DNA of 16,219 nt from Candidatus Bathyarchaeota archaeon (GCA_030669135.1 DAOVEE010000019.1:1-16219), one strand, 5' to 3'; shown: positions 1-6,308, counted from the stretch's first letter. Notes: a model not told the origin generated them from the sequence alone. Translations and numbers: made by a program.

Positions 1-110
1 TGAAGCTTCAGAAATTCACTTCCCACATCCAGAAACTAAAAAATGAAAAAGTAAGCCTAGAGAAACAGTTGTTCAAAGAATCTGAACCCAAAACAAGAAA
101 TTCCATGTAA
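1..110 (+). CDS. 3' end of small coiled-coil protein, upstream paralogue (partial)
   Basis: Only the last 35 codons and the stop are present; reading starts at base 3 and ends with TAA at 108-110. The peptide (LQKFTSHIQKLKNEK, then SLEKQLF) matches the C-terminus of the complete gene at 511-822 residue for residue at most positions, with a constant ungapped offset of 742 bases, so the two are tandem paralogues. The TAA that ends the downstream copy (820-822) aligns here with GAA (78-80), so this copy runs on for ten more codons. The heptad-like spacing of Leu/Phe/Ile among Lys, Glu and Gln suggests a coiled coil. I do not recognise the family and assign no function. The 5' part, including the promoter, is outside the window. 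Confidence 0.6.
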   Translation, partial: KLQKFTSHIQKLKNEKVSLEKQLFKESEPKTRNSM

Positions 111-147
111 CAAGGAACAAGCCACGCCCCACACACCCCTAAACACC
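1..147 (+). repeat. 742-base-offset duplication (matches 743-889)
   Basis: Bases 1 to about 147 align without a gap to 743-889. The match covers the coding tail of the small coiled-coil gene and continues about 37 bases past the upstream copy's stop (for example AACAAGCCAC followed by a CCCCACACAC run in both copies). Conservation past the stop shows that a DNA segment, not just a coding frame, was duplicated. The left edge of the unit lies outside the window, and similarity fades after about 147/889. Substitutions are scattered, so the duplication is not recent. Confidence 0.75.
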
Positions 148-451
148 GCCGCTCCACACCAGACACCATGTTCAACAACAAGCCCGCCGCCGTAGACGGC
201 AGCCAACCCAGCCACAAGCCCTACAAGTAGCAGACACCACCCTCACCATCCACCACCTCCTAGAAGCCACCCGCCAAGCGTACCCCGTCGGAGAGAGCAA
301 GCACGGCCCCATACTCACCATCCACCACTTCCTAGAAGCCACCCGCCAAGGCCACCCCCCCAACACAACACTAAAGCAGATCACCCAAAACCCACCAAAC
401 CCAACACTAGCACCAACCCCACCCATCCCCCACCTGAAACCCGGGATATAG
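143..451 (+). pseudogene. Start-less open frame with in-frame tandem repeat (possible gene relic)
   Basis: This stretch of more than 300 bases between the two coiled-coil copies holds no convincing gene. One frame stays open from the stop at 140-142 to TAG at 449-451 but has no ATG, GTG or TTG in frame. Its middle repeats: TIHHLLEATRQ recurs 24 codons later as TIHHFLEATRQ. The C-terminal part is rich in Pro and Thr. An ATG at 168 opens a different frame of only 20 codons. A frameshift joining that short frame to the repeat frame is possible. The A+C-rich composition also makes long open frames more likely by chance. I do not recognise the product; a decayed gene or a non-coding repeat fits equally well. 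Confidence 0.3.
242..350 (+). repeat. Two 37-base direct repeats, 72-base period
   Basis: Bases 242-278 and 314-350 are the same 37-mer except for one C/T difference (beginning CTCACCATCCACCAC, ending CCACCCGCCAAG). The start-to-start distance is 72 bases, exactly 24 codons, so the repeat preserves the open frame that contains it. Only two copies are present. Confidence 0.9.
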
Positions 452-476
452 ACGGGAAACCCGCAACAATATAAGA

Positions 477-487
477 GGGGTATATAT
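477..487 (+). promoter_or_regulatory. TATA box for the coiled-coil gene at 511
   Basis: GGGG followed by TATATAT is centred at 484, 27 bases before the ATG at 511. This is the spacing expected if transcription begins at or next to the start codon. The purine run AAGAGGGG just upstream could serve as a BRE. No Shine-Dalgarno precedes the ATG. Confidence 0.6.
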
Positions 488-510
488 GGTACAACCGGCT
501 ACTATATACC

Positions 511-822
511 ATGAGTTCTACACGTCGAACAAACCTAAACCGGATAATGCAGATCGAGCAAGAGATCAAAAACATCAAAACAAACACCAACTACCGCCAG
601 ATCCTGAGAAACATGAAAATCATGGACCGCCTGACCGTAGGAAGCAGAGACATCGACGTAGCATCACCAGACGACATGGACAAGACAATAACAGTGAGAA
701 GACGCAGCCAAGAAGCGAAAAACGTCGCAAAAACCTATACACTGAACCTCCAGAAATTCTCCTCCCGCCTCCAGACACTGAGAAACGAAAAAGCAAGCCT
801 AGAGAAAAAGTTGTTCGGATAA
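511..822 (+). CDS. Small coiled-coil protein (103 aa), downstream paralogue
   Basis: A soluble, highly charged 103-residue protein with no signal peptide or membrane segment. Residues about 5-40 (TNLNRIMQIEQEIKNIK onward) and about 66-102 (SQEAKNVAK to SLEKKLF) have heptad-type hydrophobic spacing. They are separated by a less regular, acidic middle (SRDIDVASPDDMDK), which suggests two helices forming a hairpin or dimer. A longer overlapping frame opens at the ATG at 486, but the frame used here is the one conserved in the upstream paralogue ending at 110. The TATA box also sits 27 bases before this ATG, favouring a leaderless mRNA. The family is not recognised. Prefoldin-like or nucleoid-associated roles would be guesses from shape only. 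Confidence 0.65.
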   Translation: MSSTRRTNLNRIMQIEQEIKNIKTNTNYRQILRNMKIMDRLTVGSRDIDVASPDDMDKTITVRRRSQEAKNVAKTYTLNLQKFSSRLQTLRNEKASLEKKLFG

Positions 823-1204
823 CCTGAATCCAAAACACGAAAATCCACGCAACAAGAAACAAGCCACACCCCACACACCCCCAGACCCCATAAAAAAACG
901 GGAAACCACATCCAGCATGGGGGCCTACTAGAGGTGAATATACCTGTACCTCGATCCCAGACCGAAAGTCAGACACACCACCAATAACCCGGAAAAAATT
1001 TTTCCCGTTATCACAGGTAGGCCGTGATAAGCCGCATCCAAGGAACGCCCCCATCGAGCCACAGCCCACCCAAACGGAATATATCTACCCAAACATTATT
1101 CCAAAGGACCATAAAAAACGCGTCAACCATCGACAGCCGCCTATAGGAACAATCGTTCCACCGCATTCTTTCTAAACAACAACACAGCATACAGCAAGAC
1201 CGAG
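823..1204 (+). other. Gene-free stretch with two small palindromes
   Basis: No convincing gene was found on either strand. The first 67 bases are the duplicated 3' flank of the coiled-coil gene. Bases 991-1005 form an odd-centred palindrome of G/A against T/C (GGAAAAAATTTTTCC). Bases 1008-1014 (TTATCAC) and 1024-1030 (GTGATAA) form a perfect 7-base inverted repeat around a 9-base spacer. GAGGT at 931-935 can pair with ACCTC at 948-952. These could be operators or RNA hairpins, but no downstream gene is close enough to assign them. Confidence 0.4.
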
Positions 1205-1441
1205 ATGAACCGCAGAACACTGCTGACACTCATACTACTCACAGCCATCTTCATAACCCCGGCGCTGCCCCCTCTGGCCGGCGCCACGACCCTACCTGAG
1301 ATCATCCAGACACATACCGCGGTCCTGAACTACTACAACGCCGCACGCACCATACTCCTCGCCAGCCTAGCCATCTCGGGCGCCAACGTCGCCTTCGCGT
1401 ACCACTTCTATAAGAGAAAACCCCAGGGAAAGGACCTATAG
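1205..1441 (+). CDS. Small membrane or secreted protein (78 aa), hypothetical
   Basis: A 78-residue protein with a textbook N-terminal signal: positive MNRR, a hydrophobic core at residues 5-20, then a Pro-rich turn and ALA-type cleavage context at about residues 24-27 (PLAGA before TTLPE). A second hydrophobic helix at about residues 46-66 is followed by a positive tail (YKRKPQGK). The likely result is one or two membrane passes with a short extracellular loop (TTLPEIIQTHTAVLNYYNAA). The product is not recognised. No clear Shine-Dalgarno precedes ATG 1205. A weak AT-rich element (TTTCTAAA, about 1169-1176) lies roughly where a leaderless promoter would be. The gene stops 160 bases before the TFB start and has its own composition-consistent frame, so I judge it real but uncharacterised. 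Confidence 0.6.
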   Translation: MNRRTLLTLILLTAIFITPALPPLAGATTLPEIIQTHTAVLNYYNAARTILLASLAISGANVAFAYHFYKRKPQGKDL

Positions 1442-1518
1442 CCCCCCAGAACCCAGGGCCGGCCGCGTGGGCGACGACCAAATCACCTCTACCCGAAGAC
1501 ACACGCGTCCAAGCACAG

Positions 1519-1528
1519 CCATATAAGA
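1519..1528 (+). promoter_or_regulatory. TATA box of the TFB-CBS operon
   Basis: CCATATAAGA is centred near 1524, which would place the transcript start near 1550. The TFB start codon is at 1602, so unlike many genes here the TFB message should carry a leader of about 50 bases. That leader contains the hairpin at 1569-1596. Confidence 0.5.
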
Positions 1529-1568
1529 TTTGTAGATCACCCCCACAAACAAGGCAATATAGGCACCC

Positions 1569-1596
1569 CGGAGTCCTCCGTACCTGCTCCGGAGGA
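1569..1596 (+). promoter_or_regulatory. TFB leader: Shine-Dalgarno within a switchable hairpin
   Basis: The Shine-Dalgarno GGAGGA (1591-1596) lies 5 bases before the ATG at 1602. It is the 3' arm of a perfect 7-base inverted repeat: TCCTCCG (1574-1580) pairs with CGGAGGA (1590-1596) across a 9-base loop. A competing partner for the same 5' arm exists just upstream: CGGAG (1569-1573) is complementary to CTCCG (1576-1580), though only two bases separate them. CGGAG (1569-1573) can also pair with CTCCG at 1587-1591. The arrangement could expose or hide the ribosome site. Function is inferred. Confidence 0.5.
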
Positions 1597-1601
1597 ATCA
1601 C

Positions 1602-2525
1602 ATGTCAGCCGTCCTAGACAACATACGTGCATGCGACGAGTGCGGCTCCACCGCCCTCGTCACCGACAACGAGACCGGCGAACTCGTCTGCACCCAGTGC
1701 GGCGCCGTCATCGTCGACACCATCATCGACCAGGGCCCCGAGTGGCGAGCCTTCGACCTGGAACAGCAGCAGAGGCTCACCCGCGTCGGCGCCCCCCTCA
1801 CACTCACCATCCACGACAAGGGCCTCAGCACCACCATAAGCTGGCAGAACCAGGACGCCACCGGCCGCAGGCTCACCCCCCAAGAGCAGGAGCGACAGTA
1901 CCGCCTCAGAAAGTGGCAGCGGAGGACATCATCGAACGACTCAACGCAGCGCAACCTCACCCACGCGTTATCCGAGATGAACCGTATCGCCAACAAGCTC
2001 AACCTCCCCAAGAGCGCCACCGAGACCGCCGCCATGATATACCGCAGAGCCATCCAACGGCGGCTCATCCGCGGCAGAACCATCCAATCCGTCGTGGCCA
2101 GCGCCCTCTACATGGCCTGCCGCCAGTGCAACCTCATCCGCAGCCTCGAGGACGTCGCCAAAGCCGCCAACATAACCCGCAAGGAGGCCGCCCGCAACTA
2201 CAGGTTCCTCTACAAGGAGCTCCAACAGGACGTCCCCCCCGTCGACCGCAACAACCTCATCACCAAGTTCGTGAGCAAGCTCAGGATCAGCGGCCCCACC
2301 GAGCAGCTGGCCCGACAAATACTCGGGAAGGCCAGCGAGAAGAAGCTGACCATCGGCCGAGCACCCGAGGGCATCACCGCCGCCTGCATCTACATCGCCT
2401 GCAAACTCAACAAGGAGGACCGCACTCAAGGCGAGATAGCCAAGACGGCCCAGATCACAGAGGTAACAATCCGTAACAGGTACAAGGAGCTCATCAAGAA
2501 CCTAGACTTCATAGTGGAGCTATAG
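1602..2525 (+). CDS. tfb: Transcription initiation factor B (TFB/TFIIB)
   Basis: Archaeal TFIIB homologue of 307 aa, the usual length. It bridges TBP on the TATA box to RNA polymerase. An N-terminal zinc ribbon has C11-x2-C14 and C30-x2-C33. It is followed by the conserved B-reader region with GPEWRAF at about residues 45-51 and a linker. Two cyclin-like repeats then occupy about residues 115-205 and 210-305; both contain the A-x-x-Y-x-A-C helix (SALYMACR, AACIYIACK). An HTH-type end to each repeat reads LEDVAKAANITRKEAARNY and QGEIAKTAQITEVTIRNRY. The start is fixed by a strong GGAGGA site, the only one of this strength in the window. The stop is two bases from the next gene, a CBS-domain protein, so the two are probably co-transcribed. 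It could be one of several TFB paralogues; nothing here shows whether it is the housekeeping one. Confidence 0.96.
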   Translation: MSAVLDNIRACDECGSTALVTDNETGELVCTQCGAVIVDTIIDQGPEWRAFDLEQQQRLTRVGAPLTLTIHDKGLSTTISWQNQDATGRRLTPQEQERQYRLRKWQRRTSSNDSTQRNLTHALSEMNRIANKLNLPKSATETAAMIYRRAIQRRLIRGRTIQSVVASALYMACRQCNLIRSLEDVAKAANITRKEAARNYRFLYKELQQDVPPVDRNNLITKFVSKLRISGPTEQLARQILGKASEKKLTIGRAPEGITAACIYIACKLNKEDRTQGEIAKTAQITEVTIRNRYKELIKNLDFIVEL

Positions 2526-2527
2526 CC

Positions 2528-2953
2528 ATGAAGCCCCAGGTACGCCATCTAATGAACCGCGACCCCGTCACCATCGACCAGACCTACACCGTACACGAGA
2601 CCGCCCAGATGATGATCAACTTCGGCATCGACACCCTCATAGTCACCGACCTCGGCCAGATCCTCGGCGCCGTCACCTACCGGGACCTCCTGGAGCACCT
2701 CCTCAGCCCCCGCTTCGACCCGGACGACGTCACCGTCGGCGAGATAACCGACGAGACCATAACCCTCGTCCGCCCCACCACCAGCCTCGGCGACGCCGCC
2801 GAAATAATGCTCGAGGACGACCGCACCACCCTACCCGTCGTCGACGACGACCTCGTAGGCTACATCAACTTCACAGACATACTCAGGGCAATACACCTAG
2901 CGAAGCCCAGAGCGCAGACGGATTCCTTCGAACCCGCCCACTACATCATATAG
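2528..2953 (+). CDS. Two-CBS-domain protein
   Basis: A 141-residue protein made almost entirely of a Bateman module. CBS1 is at about residues 5-62 (VRHLMNRDPVTIDQTYTVHETAQMM, with TVTDLGQILGAVTYRDLL-type end written here as IVTDLGQILGAVTYRDLL). CBS2 is at about 68-128 (EITDETITLV, LPVVDDDLVGYINFTDIL). Each repeat ends with the G-x-(V/I)-x-x-x-D signature (GAVTYRD, GYINFTD), whose aspartate typically contacts the ribose of a bound adenosine nucleotide. CBS pairs bind AMP, ATP, SAM or related ligands and regulate a partner. No effector domain is attached here, so any output must go through another protein. The ATG follows the TFB stop as TAG-CC-ATG, implying translational coupling, and TFB is the obvious candidate partner. 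That link is inferred from operon structure only. Confidence 0.9.
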   Translation: MKPQVRHLMNRDPVTIDQTYTVHETAQMMINFGIDTLIVTDLGQILGAVTYRDLLEHLLSPRFDPDDVTVGEITDETITLVRPTTSLGDAAEIMLEDDRTTLPVVDDDLVGYINFTDILRAIHLAKPRAQTDSFEPAHYII

Positions 2954-2982
2954 GCTCCTGCAGGATTCTCGGTCAACCCTAT

Positions 2983-2990
2983 CTTTATGT
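2983..2990 (+). promoter_or_regulatory. TATA box that decides the DUF362 start
   Basis: CTTTATGT is centred near 2986, 27 bases before the ATG at 3014. The in-frame ATG at 2987 lies inside this TATA box and so would not be transcribed. This supports 3014 as the start and a leaderless mRNA. Confidence 0.55.
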
Positions 2991-3013
2991 CCTCCCACCG
3001 CAAATTACCATCC

Positions 3014-4096
3014 ATGAAGCCTAGGGTCGCCGTGGTTAAGACAGACATCGGCGTCAAGGAGGCAGCCCAGAGGGCCGTGACGCTCCTCGGAGGCATCGAG
3101 ACGTTCGTCGAGCCGGGCGAGACGGCGCTCCTCAAGCCCAACCTCTTCACCGTGAAGGACCCCGACACCGGCGCCACCACCGACATGAGGGTCGTCCTAG
3201 GCGTAGCCGAGCTCCTCCAACAGCAGAACAGCCATTGTATCCTCGGCGAGTGCCCCGCCACCGGCAGCTACACCCGCCCCGACATCGTGTTCGACGGCCT
3301 CGGCGTCAGGGCGCTGTGCGAGAGCCACGGCATCGAGGTCAACGTCCTCGACAGGGACCCGCCGGTCAGGGTCGAGGTGGACGGCGACGTGTTGAAGGAG
3401 CTATGGTTCCCCGAGACAGCAGCCAAGCACCCCGTCATCAGCTTCCCCAAGCTCAAGACGCACCAGCTCACCACCCTCACCTGCGCCGTCAAGAACCTCT
3501 TCGGCCTCCAGCAGGGAGGCACCAAGGCCCACCACCACGTCTCGGTGGCCAACGACCCCGAGTCCTTCAGCAGGCTCCTCGTCGACATCTACCAGGCCAT
3601 ACGCCCCCAGGTCCGGCTCCACGTGGTGGACGCCCATGTGGCCATGGAGGGGGAGGGCCCCACCGCCGGCGACCCAGTGCCCCTAGGGCTGGTCATCGCC
3701 GGCTCAGACGCCGTGGCCGTCGACATCGTCTCCTCGGCCATCATGGGCTGGGACCCCATGGACGTTGGCACCAACTACTTGGCCGGAGCCCGCGGCCTCG
3801 GCCCCAGCTCCCTCGACGAGGTGGAGGTGATCGGCGAGACCATAGACGCCGTGAGGCGCCGCTTCAGGAAGCCCCAGATCCATAGCGACGGCGAGATGTT
3901 CGTCAGGATAAGGATGCCCATCCACTGCGACCCTGAGAAATGCGTGTCCTGCGGCGTCTGCGCCGAGGTATGCCCCGTCGGCGCCATCCAGATCCGCGGC
4001 GTCCCCGAGTTCGACTACACGAAATGCATCCAATGCTTCTGCTGCGCCGAGCTCTGCCCCCAGGGGGCGCTGAAACCCATGAGACTGGACGAGTAG
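3014..4096 (+). CDS. DUF362 protein fused to a 2x[4Fe-4S] ferredoxin domain
   Basis: A 360-residue iron-sulfur protein. Residues about 1-290 are a DUF362 domain (opening MKPRVAVVKT, with LLKPNLF and FPKLKTH followed by AVKNLFGL). The C-terminus is a bacterial-type ferredoxin: cluster I ligands C310, C313, C316 and C320-Pro; cluster II ligands C338, C341, C344 and C348-Pro. Cys343 is an extra, non-canonical cysteine inside the second motif. The architecture is widespread in anaerobic archaea and bacteria and implies electron transfer, but the DUF362 reaction is not established. Two CxxCxxCxxxCP motifs suggest low-potential clusters and an oxygen-poor cytoplasm. A longer version starting at 2987 adds nine residues lacking family likeness and overlaps the TATA box, so the shorter start is preferred. 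The gene abuts the HIT gene with the same TAG-CC-ATG junction seen in the TFB operon. Confidence 0.9.
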   Translation: MKPRVAVVKTDIGVKEAAQRAVTLLGGIETFVEPGETALLKPNLFTVKDPDTGATTDMRVVLGVAELLQQQNSHCILGECPATGSYTRPDIVFDGLGVRALCESHGIEVNVLDRDPPVRVEVDGDVLKELWFPETAAKHPVISFPKLKTHQLTTLTCAVKNLFGLQQGGTKAHHHVSVANDPESFSRLLVDIYQAIRPQVRLHVVDAHVAMEGEGPTAGDPVPLGLVIAGSDAVAVDIVSSAIMGWDPMDVGTNYLAGARGLGPSSLDEVEVIGETIDAVRRRFRKPQIHSDGEMFVRIRMPIHCDPEKCVSCGVCAEVCPVGAIQIRGVPEFDYTKCIQCFCCAELCPQGALKPMRLDE

Positions 4097-4098
4097 CC

Positions 4099-4512
4099 AT
4101 GTGCATTTTCTGCAAGATAATAGATGGGGAGGCCCCTGCGTACCGTGTCTATGAGGACGACTTGACTCTGGCGTTCCTCGACGTCAACCCGGTGACGGAC
4201 GGCCACACCCTCGTCGTACCCAAGCACCACGAGGCCCGGATAGAGCGGCTGCCCAGAGAATACTACGACGCCGTCTGGGCCACGGTCCACCGACTCGTCT
4301 CCTCCATAGAGAGGGCGATGAACGCGTCAGCGTCCAACATAGACGTGCACAACGGACGCGCCGCCGGCCAACTGATCCCCCACGTACACGTCCACATCAT
4401 CCCGCGGAGGGGCCCCGGCAGAGCCATCACGGACGCAGCCCAGAGGATCAGACCTAGGAGCAGAGAATACTTCGAGGAGATAGCGGAGAAAATCCGCAGC
4501 GAGATAGGTTGA
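4099..4512 (+). CDS. HIT family protein (HINT-like nucleotide hydrolase)
   Basis: A 137-residue histidine-triad protein. The opening CIFCKIIDGEAPA is the HINT/HIT signature and includes the C2-x2-C5 pair, which binds zinc in some members. The catalytic triad H95-V-H97-V-H99-I-I is intact; the middle histidine forms the nucleotidyl intermediate. An upstream VHNGRAAGQ (residues 83-91) forms the nucleotide pocket. Members hydrolyse purine nucleoside phosphoramidates or related AMP conjugates; the exact substrate cannot be read. Translation probably reinitiates from the DUF362 stop two bases upstream, and no separate promoter is visible. It ends two bases from the stop of the convergent flavoprotein gene. 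A longer frame opening at 3940 is only the shifted reading of the ferredoxin domain. Confidence 0.93.
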   Translation: MCIFCKIIDGEAPAYRVYEDDLTLAFLDVNPVTDGHTLVVPKHHEARIERLPREYYDAVWATVHRLVSSIERAMNASASNIDVHNGRAAGQLIPHVHVHIIPRRGPGRAITDAAQRIRPRSREYFEEIAEKIRSEIG

Positions 4513-4514
4513 CG

Positions 4515-6224
4515 TTACCTCTTCTTCAGCTCGAAGGGGTACGGCCACCCCTTGATGCTGCCCTCCACGAACTTCACGTTGGTGAAGTCCATGCCCCGCA
4601 TCACCCGCTCAGCATTATACGCCGTGATGCTCGTGTTACAGAAGAACACTATCTCCTTGTCCCGCGGTAACTCGCCGTACCTGCTCTTCAGCTCAGCCAG
4701 AGGCACGTTGACGGTGCAATCGGTGCTGATGGTCCCAGCCTCGTAGGCGGGCCTGCCTCGGCAGTCTACGAATACGAAGTCGTCGCCTTCGTCCAGCATG
4801 CGTTTAAGCTCGACCGGGTTGACGCCGTGGGCTAGGTCATCCATCTTGTTTCTCACCACGTTGGCGGCGTCGGCGATGCCGTCGATGGCCGTGCTGTAGG
4901 CCGGGGCGTACGCCAGGTCGAGATCGGCCAGGTCCTTTACGGTGCCGCCGAACTTTAGCACTGTCGCCGCCACGTCTACGCGCTTCACGCCGTCGCCCTC
5001 GCCGACGACTTGGCAGCCCAGGAGCCTTCCCGTCCCGCGTTCGGCGACGAGCTTCACCAGGAAGAACCGTGCCCTTGGTATGTAGTGGCTGATGTCCCGT
5101 TTCGGGCACAGCGAGGTCACCACGTCATACCCCAGCTCCTTCGCCATCTTCTCCGTGAGGCCCGTACAGCCGCAGTTGTAGCTGAGGATCTTGAACACCG
5201 CCGTCGCCGTGACCCCCGGGAACGTGTCCCCCATACCGGCGATGTTGTTGGCGATGATCCTGCCGTGCTTGTTGGCCGTGCTCCCCATGGGCGCGTAGAC
5301 CTTGCCTCCGCTCACCAGGTGTATGCACTCCACGCAGTCTCCCCCCGCGTATATGTCGGGGTCGCTTGTCTGCATGTGCTCGTTAACGGCTATGGCCCTC
5401 GTTGGCCCTATCTCAAGCCCAGCCTCCACGGCTAGCTCCGTTTTGGGCCTGACGCCTATGGCGACTATCACCATGTCCGCGTCGACTCGCCGCCCGTCCG
5501 CCGTTTCGACGCCGGCCACCTTGCCTGATCCATCGTCAAGTATCCTGCTGACGAGGCTACCTGTTACGATGTCGATGCCCCTTTCCCTCAGGTAATTCTC
5601 AAGATATAGCGCCATCTCGATGTCTAGGAGGGCGGGAACTAGGTTGGGCATCATCTCTAGGACGGTGACTATGCATCCTCTTTCCACGAAAGCGCCGCAG
5701 GTCTCCAGCCCGATGAGGCCTCCGCCCACGACGGCAACCTTCTCGGCGCCGGCGTCGACCGCCTCCTTGATAGCCTTGGCGTCGTGGGGGTTGTAGAGCC
5801 TGTGGACTCCCTCTAGCTCGACCCCCTCCATCTTGGGTACGAAGGGGCTCGCCCCTGTTGCGAGCACTAACTTATCGTAGGGAAGATCCTTGGGCTCTCC
5901 GCCTCTGACATCCCTTACGGTGACGGTCTTCCTTTCCCGGTTTATCCGCACGGCCTCGGTGTTGTCCATCACCTTCACGCCCTTCATCTTCTCGAAGTAG
6001 GCGGCGTCCCTGACGGCCCCGGTGGCAGTCTTCAGCAGGCTGTCATAATCTTCAACTACCCCCTCGATGTAGAAGGGCATGCCGCAGCCCGCGTAGCTGA
6101 GGATGTCTCCCCTCTCGATGATCGTGATCTCGGCGTGGGAGTCAAGCCTCCGCAGCCTCGCAGCCGTCTTGGGGCCCGTGGCGACGCCCCCAATTATCAG
6201 CACTTTCAACGCGTTATCTTTCAA
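4515..6224 (-). CDS. CoA-disulfide reductase / NADH oxidase-like flavoprotein with C-terminal rhodanese
   Basis: A 569-residue pyridine nucleotide-disulfide oxidoreductase. The FAD site is at the N-terminus (VLIIGGVATG), the redox Cys is in SYAGCGMPFY (C47 here), the NAD(P)H site is VAVVGGGLIGLETC at about residue 163, and the second FAD motif is YAGGDCVE at about residue 300. A dimerisation domain follows. Residues about 470-565 are a rhodanese domain with catalytic-loop Cys in FFCNTSITAY. The single N-terminal Cys is typical of CoA-disulfide reductases, NADH oxidases and NAD(P)H sulfur reductases. The rhodanese fusion points to persulfide, polysulfide or CoA-disulfide reduction. The start is TTG either way: 6224, or 6209 (second TTG, giving MKVLIIGG and the family-typical C42 numbering). 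Neither has a Shine-Dalgarno, so the start is uncertain by five residues. The rhodanese loop lacks the usual Arg-rich CRSGxR form. Confidence 0.9.
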   Translation of the reverse strand: MKDNALKVLIIGGVATGPKTAARLRRLDSHAEITIIERGDILSYAGCGMPFYIEGVVEDYDSLLKTATGAVRDAAYFEKMKGVKVMDNTEAVRINRERKTVTVRDVRGGEPKDLPYDKLVLATGASPFVPKMEGVELEGVHRLYNPHDAKAIKEAVDAGAEKVAVVGGGLIGLETCGAFVERGCIVTVLEMMPNLVPALLDIEMALYLENYLRERGIDIVTGSLVSRILDDGSGKVAGVETADGRRVDADMVIVAIGVRPKTELAVEAGLEIGPTRAIAVNEHMQTSDPDIYAGGDCVECIHLVSGGKVYAPMGSTANKHGRIIANNIAGMGDTFPGVTATAVFKILSYNCGCTGLTEKMAKELGYDVVTSLCPKRDISHYIPRARFFLVKLVAERGTGRLLGCQVVGEGDGVKRVDVAATVLKFGGTVKDLADLDLAYAPAYSTAIDGIADAANVVRNKMDDLAHGVNPVELKRMLDEGDDFVFVDCRGRPAYEAGTISTDCTVNVPLAELKSRYGELPRDKEIVFFCNTSITAYNAERVMRGMDFTNVKFVEGSIKGWPYPFELKKR

Positions 6225-6252
6225 ATCGAATCGTTGAATATTGCCCTAACCC

Positions 6253-6260
6253 GATTAAAG
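6253..6260 (-). promoter_or_regulatory. TATA-like element for the flavoprotein gene
   Basis: Read on the minus strand this is CTTTAATC, placing the transcript start near 6230, a few bases before the TTG at 6224 and about 20 before the TTG at 6209. A second candidate (TATAAT on the minus strand, about 6267-6272) lies further upstream. The element belongs to the divergent control region shared with the oxidoreductase at 6338. Confidence 0.35.
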
Positions 6261-6308
6261 CCTGTTGATTATACGCCCCCGAATCCGCGAAGCGTGCTCC
6301 GATACATT

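Noticed and set aside
242..350. CRISPR array start
   Set aside because: Only two repeats of 37 bases with a single 35-base spacer; the repeat is in frame with an open frame, has no palindromic repeat structure, and no cas gene is present.
486..827. Longer frame (113 codons) overlapping the coiled-coil gene
   Set aside because: The frame at 511-822 is the one conserved in the tandem paralogue at 1-110, and the TATA spacing favours ATG 511; the longer frame starts inside the TATA region.
620..1069. 149-codon minus-strand frame over the coiled-coil gene and its 3' flank
   Set aside because: Cys/Gly/Phe-rich translation typical of reading an A+C-rich strand backwards; no motifs, and it overlaps a better-supported gene.
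1631..2476. 281-codon + strand frame inside TFB
   Set aside because: Arg/His/Pro-rich frame-shifted reading of TFB; TFB has complete zinc ribbon and cyclin folds.
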